Assembly: GCF_019972835.1 (NCBI RefSeq)
Contig: NZ_BPPB01000015.1
Span: 1-37,432 of the forward strand
Source: Lactobacillus laiwuensis
GTDB taxonomy: Bacteria; Bacillota; Bacilli; Lactobacillales; Lactobacillaceae
Reading direction: 5' to 3'
DNA: 37,432 nucleotides
Shown: piece after piece, positions 33,580 through 37,432 of the stretch
Numbering within the stretch: the stretch's first letter is position 1
Layout: every line of letters begins with the position of its first letter
The notes under the pieces: model-generated
What the model saw: the letters and a program-made list of their open reading frames with translations, nothing else
Told to the model about the DNA's origin: nothing
Database searches by the model: none
Program-made: the position numbers and the translations under genes

Positions 33580-35391
33580 TTATTCTACGGTTACACTTTT
33601 AGCTAAATTACGTGGTTTGTCCACATCCAAGCCTTTATCTTTTGCTGCAAAATATGCAAATAATTGTGCTGCTACCACACTGACAAGTGGCGAAAGATAA
33701 TAATTAACTTCAGGTAAAACAATCTCATCGGCTGGTTTTGCTAATGATTTACGCGCAATAGTAATAACAGTTGCTCCACGTGCAATTACCTCCTGAATGT
33801 TTCCTCGCATTAAATCCGCTGTGACAGGATCATTAATCAAAGCAATTACAGGTGTGCCTTTTTCAATCAATGAAATTGTGCCATGCTTCAATTCCGCTGC
33901 CGCAAAACCTTCTGTTTGAATATAAGACACTTCTTTGAGTTTAAGGGCGGCCTCTAAAGCTACTGGATAGTCAATCCCCCTGCCGATGTAAAAGGCATTG
34001 CGACTTGGTATAATATATTTCTGAGCAAGCTGCTCAATTTTTGACTGACTGGAAATCACTTGTTCAATTCCTTCAGCAGCTAAAGCAAAATTCTTTTTTA
34101 AGTCAAATGCTGCAGCGTCTTTAATACCTAATTTTTCTCCTAAAGCTTTAGCTACAATAGCTTGAACAGCAACTTGAGCTGTATACGCCTTAGTTGAGGC
34201 AACAGCTATTTCAGGTCCTGCTTCAAGTGACATGGCATAATTAGCTTCGCGTGCCAAAGTTGAATTAGGCACATTCGTCAAAGTTAGACTGGGAATGCCA
34301 CGTTTAATCGCCTGTTGTAAGACAACGCGTGAATCGGCCGTTTCACCTGATTGCGATAAGAAAATAAAGAATGGATGCTTGGACATCATAGGAAAATGAT
34401 ATCCTGCTTCTGATGCAAATCCAACTTCAGTTGGAATCTTGGTCAACTCTTCAAAAAGCTGTTTGCCAACTAAACCCGCATGGTAACTTGTACCAGCAGC
34501 AAAGATATAGAATCTGTCTGCCTTTGATAAAGCATTGATAATTTTGGCATCTACTTTAGGATCACCATTTTGATCAAGATAATGTTGATCTAAGTGCCGT
34601 AAAACACTAGGTTGTTCACTGATTTCTTTAAGCATATAAAACTCATAAGTGCCTTTAGAAGCAGCACTTTCATCAATATTTAACTCATAGGGTTGATGTT
34701 CAACTTTTTGACCTGCAATAGTTTCAAGCTGATACCCGTTTTGAGTAATGTCTCCGACTTCACCATCTTGTAAATCAACGAAAGTTTTGGTTTGATCCAA
34801 TACAGATAAAGCGTCGGATGCAATAACATTAAAGTCCTTACCAAGTCCAAGCATCAAAGGAGATTTATTTTTAGCAATAAAAATATGGTCAGGATTTTGA
34901 TTATCTACCAATAAAAGGGCATATGATCCCTTAATTAATTGTAGGGCCTGCTTTAGAGCCGTAAAGGCATCTTCATTTTTTTCACGAGCAAATTTGCTAA
35001 TTAATTGAACAATTACTTCAGTGTCTGTGTCAGATTTAAAGGAAACATCTTTGAGATATTTCTTTTTGATGTCCTGGTAATTTTCAATTACACCATTGTG
35101 AACCAAATAAAAACGTTCGGTTTCATCAAATTGGGGGTGAGCATTATTTTCAGTTGGTTTGCCATGAGTAGCCCAACGAGTATGACCAATTCCAACTAAT
35201 CCTTGTTCATCAGGTGTCATTTTACTTTTTAAATCCTGAATACGACCGGTTGTTTTAGTTAAAAATTCTTTTCCAGCTAAATTATTAAGATAAATTCCAG
35301 CTGAATCATATCCGCGGTATTCAAGCTTAGACAATCCATTTAAAACAATTTCTCTAGCTGATTTTCCAACTATGCCAACAATTCCACACAT
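33580..35391 (-). CDS. glmS: Glutamine-fructose-6-phosphate aminotransferase (isomerizing)
   Basis: Makes glucosamine-6-phosphate from fructose-6-phosphate and glutamine, the entry to peptidoglycan and teichoic-acid amino sugars. The 603-residue length is standard. N-terminal MCGIVGIVG gives catalytic Cys2 after Met removal; GIGHTRWATHG (about 68-78) and NGVIENYQ are glutaminase motifs. SIS domains follow, with AAGTSYHAGLVGK and SQSGETADS in the first and GRGIDYPVALEAALKLKE in the second; the end is PRNLAKSVTVE. Start ATG after AAAGGAG. No glmS ribozyme core is visible in the 130-nt leader; a NagR-like site and good promoter lie upstream instead. Confidence 0.97.
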   Translation of the reverse strand: MCGIVGIVGKSAREIVLNGLSKLEYRGYDSAGIYLNNLAGKEFLTKTTGRIQDLKSKMTPDEQGLVGIGHTRWATHGKPTENNAHPQFDETERFYLVHNGVIENYQDIKKKYLKDVSFKSDTDTEVIVQLISKFAREKNEDAFTALKQALQLIKGSYALLLVDNQNPDHIFIAKNKSPLMLGLGKDFNVIASDALSVLDQTKTFVDLQDGEVGDITQNGYQLETIAGQKVEHQPYELNIDESAASKGTYEFYMLKEISEQPSVLRHLDQHYLDQNGDPKVDAKIINALSKADRFYIFAAGTSYHAGLVGKQLFEELTKIPTEVGFASEAGYHFPMMSKHPFFIFLSQSGETADSRVVLQQAIKRGIPSLTLTNVPNSTLAREANYAMSLEAGPEIAVASTKAYTAQVAVQAIVAKALGEKLGIKDAAAFDLKKNFALAAEGIEQVISSQSKIEQLAQKYIIPSRNAFYIGRGIDYPVALEAALKLKEVSYIQTEGFAAAELKHGTISLIEKGTPVIALINDPVTADLMRGNIQEVIARGATVITIARKSLAKPADEIVLPEVNYYLSPLVSVVAAQLFAYFAAKDKGLDVDKPRNLAKSVTVE

Positions 35392-35459
35392 ATACTTCTC
35401 CTTTGGTCTAGCAAAAATAACTATTTTGGACTAATTAATTAATTCAACTTGCTTATGGA

Positions 35460-35518
35460 ATATTAGCCTTTTTTAATTAATTGGTCAAGCTATATTTTAG
35501 TAATTGGTCTATACTATA
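35460..35518 (-). promoter_or_regulatory. glmS promoter with NagR/YvoA-like operator
   Basis: On the minus strand -35 TTGACC (35483-35488), 17-nt spacer, -10 TAATAT (35460-35465). Just upstream, TATAGTATAGACCAAT (35503-35518) matches the GTATAGAC core of the GntR-type NagR (dre) operator. Further TTGGTC half-sites occur at 35482 (touching -35) and 35404 (near the ribosome site). GlcNAc/GlcN-6-P regulation is inferred. Confidence 0.65.
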
Positions 35519-35561
35519 ACGTAAAAATACTGTTGCTAACACAAAAAGAGGGCAAAAATAA

Positions 35562-35612
35562 ATGATGAAAATCTTAAACCGAGAACAGTTAAACAGTTAT
35601 ATCTTTGAATAA
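35562..35612 (+). CDS. Possible 16-codon ORF divergent from glmS
   Basis: ATG ATG at 35562 follows AGAGGG by about nine bases and encodes MMKILNREQLNSYIFE before TAA. A one-base shift extends reading to KHKPSDKNQK. This may be the start of a lost gene or a leader. TATACT at 35510-35515 inside the NagR-like site is a possible -10. Confidence 0.25.
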   Translation: MMKILNREQLNSYIFE

Positions 35613-35667
35613 GCATAAGCCGTCAGATAAAAATCAAAAATGATATTTAAGTATTATTCAAAAATAA

Positions 35668-35695
35668 GCAGGCTCGTTGCTGCCTTTTTGTTTTA
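35668..35695 (+). terminator. Weak terminator upstream of SLAP gene
   Basis: GCAG..CTGC stem (35668-35671 with 35680-35683) followed by CTTTTTGTTTT. The stem is only 4 bp, so weak. Confidence 0.35.
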
Positions 35696-35716
35696 GGTGA
35701 AATTATCAGCTTTAAA

Positions 35717-35745
35717 TAGACAATTAACCAGATAGCTATTAGAAT
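35717..35745 (+). promoter_or_regulatory. Promoter of the SLAP surface-protein gene
   Basis: TAGACA (35717-35722), 17-nt spacer, TAGAAT (35740-35745), ending 23 nt before the ATG, whose ribosome site is AAAGGGG. Confidence 0.6.
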
Positions 35746-35768
35746 TTAATGATAAAGGGGTAATTACA

Positions 35769-36167
35769 ATGAAAATTAACAAAAAATTGTTTATTAGCTT
35801 ATTAGCTGGAATATTGACAACAACATCATTAGCAGTTACTACAACTAATATTGATCAAGCTCAAACTACTACGTCAAATGTAAATTCTGAGCAAGGCAAG
35901 CTAACCTTGAATCATAAGACTCGTGTTTATAACAAAAAGGGTAAGAAAAAATATTCTTATCTTAAAACGAATAGGCTGCTTAAAAAAGGTGCTTCAGTAA
36001 GATAGTCTGGCAAAATTAAAGCTTTATCCAATCCAATAACCAAGCGTTATTCCTTTAATCACAAAGATATGAACTGGTATTATCTACCATATAAAACAAT
36101 TAAAGGCAAACAATACTACAATATCGGTCATGGCGGTTATATTAAAGCTATAAATGTTGATAGTTGA
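35769..36167 (+). pseudogene. SLAP-domain secreted protein, broken by amber codon and IS30
   Basis: Begins with signal peptide MKINKKLFISLLAGILTTTS and a Thr-rich stretch. The SLAP (S-layer-associated, wall-binding) domain reads LNHKTRVYNKKGKKKYSYL, then KGASVR followed by TAG at 36003-36005. The same frame continues without shift as SGKIKALSNPITKRYSF, YYLPYKTIKGKQYYNIG and GGYIKAINVDS to TGA 36167. The TAG replaces what is normally an aromatic or other sense codon; a single change would restore it. Right after, IS30-type DNA begins, and beyond it (37351 on) a frame continues. It was probably a secreted or wall-bound surface protein. Confidence 0.85.
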
Positions 36168-37353
36168 AAATTGCAATTTTAAGTTGAACACCCTATTTAA
36201 TCTGATAGATGCAATCTAATCTTCTTTCATATAATTCATCGGGTGTGTGGTAGGCTAAGATCTTGCGGGGCAGGTTATTACACCAGTCCTCAATGCCATA
36301 GATTTGCCTTAAGTCATAATCCTTGATGGACTTGCCTTTAGGAATGAAGCGCCGAATTAACCGGTTGTGCCGCTCAACCCCGCCCTTCTCGCACGAGGTG
36401 TAAGGGTGCGCGTAGTAGACCAGCGTCTGCGCTGCTTCTTCTAACTGGGCTAAATCCGCAAACTCAGACCCATTATCCGTGGTAATGGTCTTAAAGACTT
36501 CGTGCCAGTGTTCCTGGTATTGACTGCGCAAGGTTTTAAAGGCTGCCATGACGCTGGCTGGCAGCCGTCTTATCCTTAATCGGGATAATCATGAATTTGC
36601 GGGTCATGCGTTCATACAGGGTCAAGAGAGCCTGGTCATCTTTAGTTTTATGTCCTAAAACTAAGTCGCACCCCCAGTGGCCAAACTCGCGGCGCTGGTT
36701 AATAGCAGCAGGCCGTTCACTAATACTGCGGCCCAATCTGCGTTTATGCTGGCGTACCGTTTGGCTTTCGTCTTACGGCTTAAGCACTCAGGCAAGTCAA
36801 TTGCCTTAATCTGTAATAAACCAAGTTCCACATAATGGTAAAGCGTCTTGGTGCAGACTGTTTCATTCTGGGTAAAGGCGCCGCTGGCTAAGGCGCGACC
36901 GGCGCAGGCATCAAGCGACCAGCCCTGCTTGAAGAAGTGCGTTTCAACGTACTTAATGAAGCGGGTTTTGGCTAGAAAAGCTTGCTTACGGCCGCAGTTT
37001 AAGCGCCTTATCTGGTAGCGTCTTTGCGCTTCCTGGGCATCGTAGCGGTAACGTTTGCCGTGATACAAAGAAATCTGGCCCCGTTCAAGCTCGTACTTGA
37101 CCGTGGTGGGCGAACAGTTGAGGGCACGGGCAATTTGACGCAGGGACTGGACTTGGCTGCGTAAAACTTGGATAATTACGCGGTCTTGCAAAGCAAGATG
37201 TTGGCCCTTTTGGTGATTAGATATGGTAGAATTAAGGGAGTTCATTGGTAACTTCTTTCTAGAATTTTGGGTAATTACATTCTATCAAAGAAGTCCAATG
37301 GACTTTTTTCATTTTCTAATCAGGGCAAGTGTTCAACTTCATTTTACAATTTA
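36168..37353 (-). mobile_element. IS30-family insertion sequence
   Basis: Both ends carry related inverted repeats: AAATTGCAATTTTAAGTTGA at the left and, read inward from the right, AAATTGTAAAATGAAGTTGA; both are followed by ACAC. Only one transposase, on minus, is inside. The DNA is visibly richer in G and C than the neighbourhood, pointing to arrival from a higher-GC relative. It separates the SLAP gene from its continuation. Exact ends and target duplication are uncertain to within a few bases. Confidence 0.85.
36193..37245 (-). pseudogene. IS30-family transposase, two frameshifts
   Basis: The N-terminal frame (37245-36661) starts MNSLNSTISNHQKGQHLALQ, has a helix-turn-helix in LRQIARALNCSPTTVKYEL, and GWSLDACAGRA, TKTLYHYVELGLL. 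Near 36750-36770 reading moves to the next frame, LGRSISERPA to FGHWGCDLVLGHKTKDDQ (first catalytic Asp region). Near 36545-36560 it shifts again through a tandem CAGC duplication (the expected AAS-VMAAF junction). The last frame holds TITTDNGSEF (second Asp) and ERHNRLIRRFIPKGKS (Glu). All DDE residues exist but not in one frame, so the copy is inactive unless frameshifted or misread. Confidence 0.88.
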
Positions 37354-37432
37354 CCAAATAAGTTATTTACTAATTATGCTACTGTTACAATAGCATCATC
37401 GCCATTTTCTTCTGATAAAGATTTTACAAAAG
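37351..37432 (+). pseudogene. Continuation of the SLAP gene beyond IS30 (runs off window)
   Basis: Immediately after the IS30 end a plus-strand frame is open to the window edge, reading LPNKLFTNYATVTIASSPFS and then SDKDFTK. The other two plus frames hit stops. Joining it to the frame ending INVDS upstream would give one continuous surface protein, so the IS appears to have split one gene. The join cannot be proved without an intact relative. Confidence 0.5.

Noticed and set aside
35392..35500. glmS ribozyme in the glmS leader
   Set aside because: None of the conserved core sequences is visible, and a normal promoter with an operator-like site is present instead.

Overview
The window is a low-GC Firmicute chromosome segment, most likely from a Lactobacillus of the delbrueckii/acidophilus lineage. 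The signs are a tmRNA tag ending in YALAA, the gene order comG operon - YtxK-type methyltransferase - ackA, an IMP dehydrogenase without CBS domains, and a secreted protein with an S-layer-associated (SLAP) domain. Species cannot be fixed by eye.

Layout. 1-460: tmRNA (ssrA), minus strand. 753-6635: acetate kinase, a YtxK-like methyltransferase and a complete competence pilus operon comGA-comGG, all minus; comGG is only 54 codons. 6968-9562: yebC and a divergent APC-type permease. 9692-16469: plus-strand genes for a HAD phosphatase, a MacB/FtsX-type ABC exporter with a long coiled coil, and a three-gene ABC-2 exporter. 16522-18897: copper export unit (P-type ATPase plus membrane-anchored cupredoxin) behind a promoter bracketed by two CopY operators. 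18951-21936: an orphan antitoxin-like protein and a second three-gene ABC exporter preceded by a previously unlisted 33-codon cysteine-rich reading frame. 22060-24531: adenosine/adenine deaminase and guaB, divergent. 24580-26413: MFS drug exporter and its MarR-type regulator. 26546-31164: two near-identical glycosyltransferases in tandem, separated by wrecked IS elements. 31305-33332: HAD phosphatase, CopY repressor and a membrane protein as one operon. 33580-35391: glmS with a NagR-like operator. 35769-end: a SLAP surface-protein gene broken by an amber codon and by an IS30-family insertion.

How it fits together. Housekeeping modules (ribosome rescue, acetate/ATP, purine salvage, amino-sugar supply for the wall) are mixed with envelope and efflux functions (three ABC systems, MFS, copper export, wall glycosyltransferases, surface protein). 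The copper repressor lies about 13 kb from the operators it probably controls. Mobile DNA is confined to 28.1-29.6 kb and 36.2-37.35 kb, with possible short IS ends near 80 and 29,630. I see no CRISPR array, prophage or recognisable defence island. The least explained items are the Cys-rich leader ORF whose coding sequence also forms a terminator-like hairpin, the mosaic divergence of the glycosyltransferase pair, and the small ORFs abutting ABC exporter genes.
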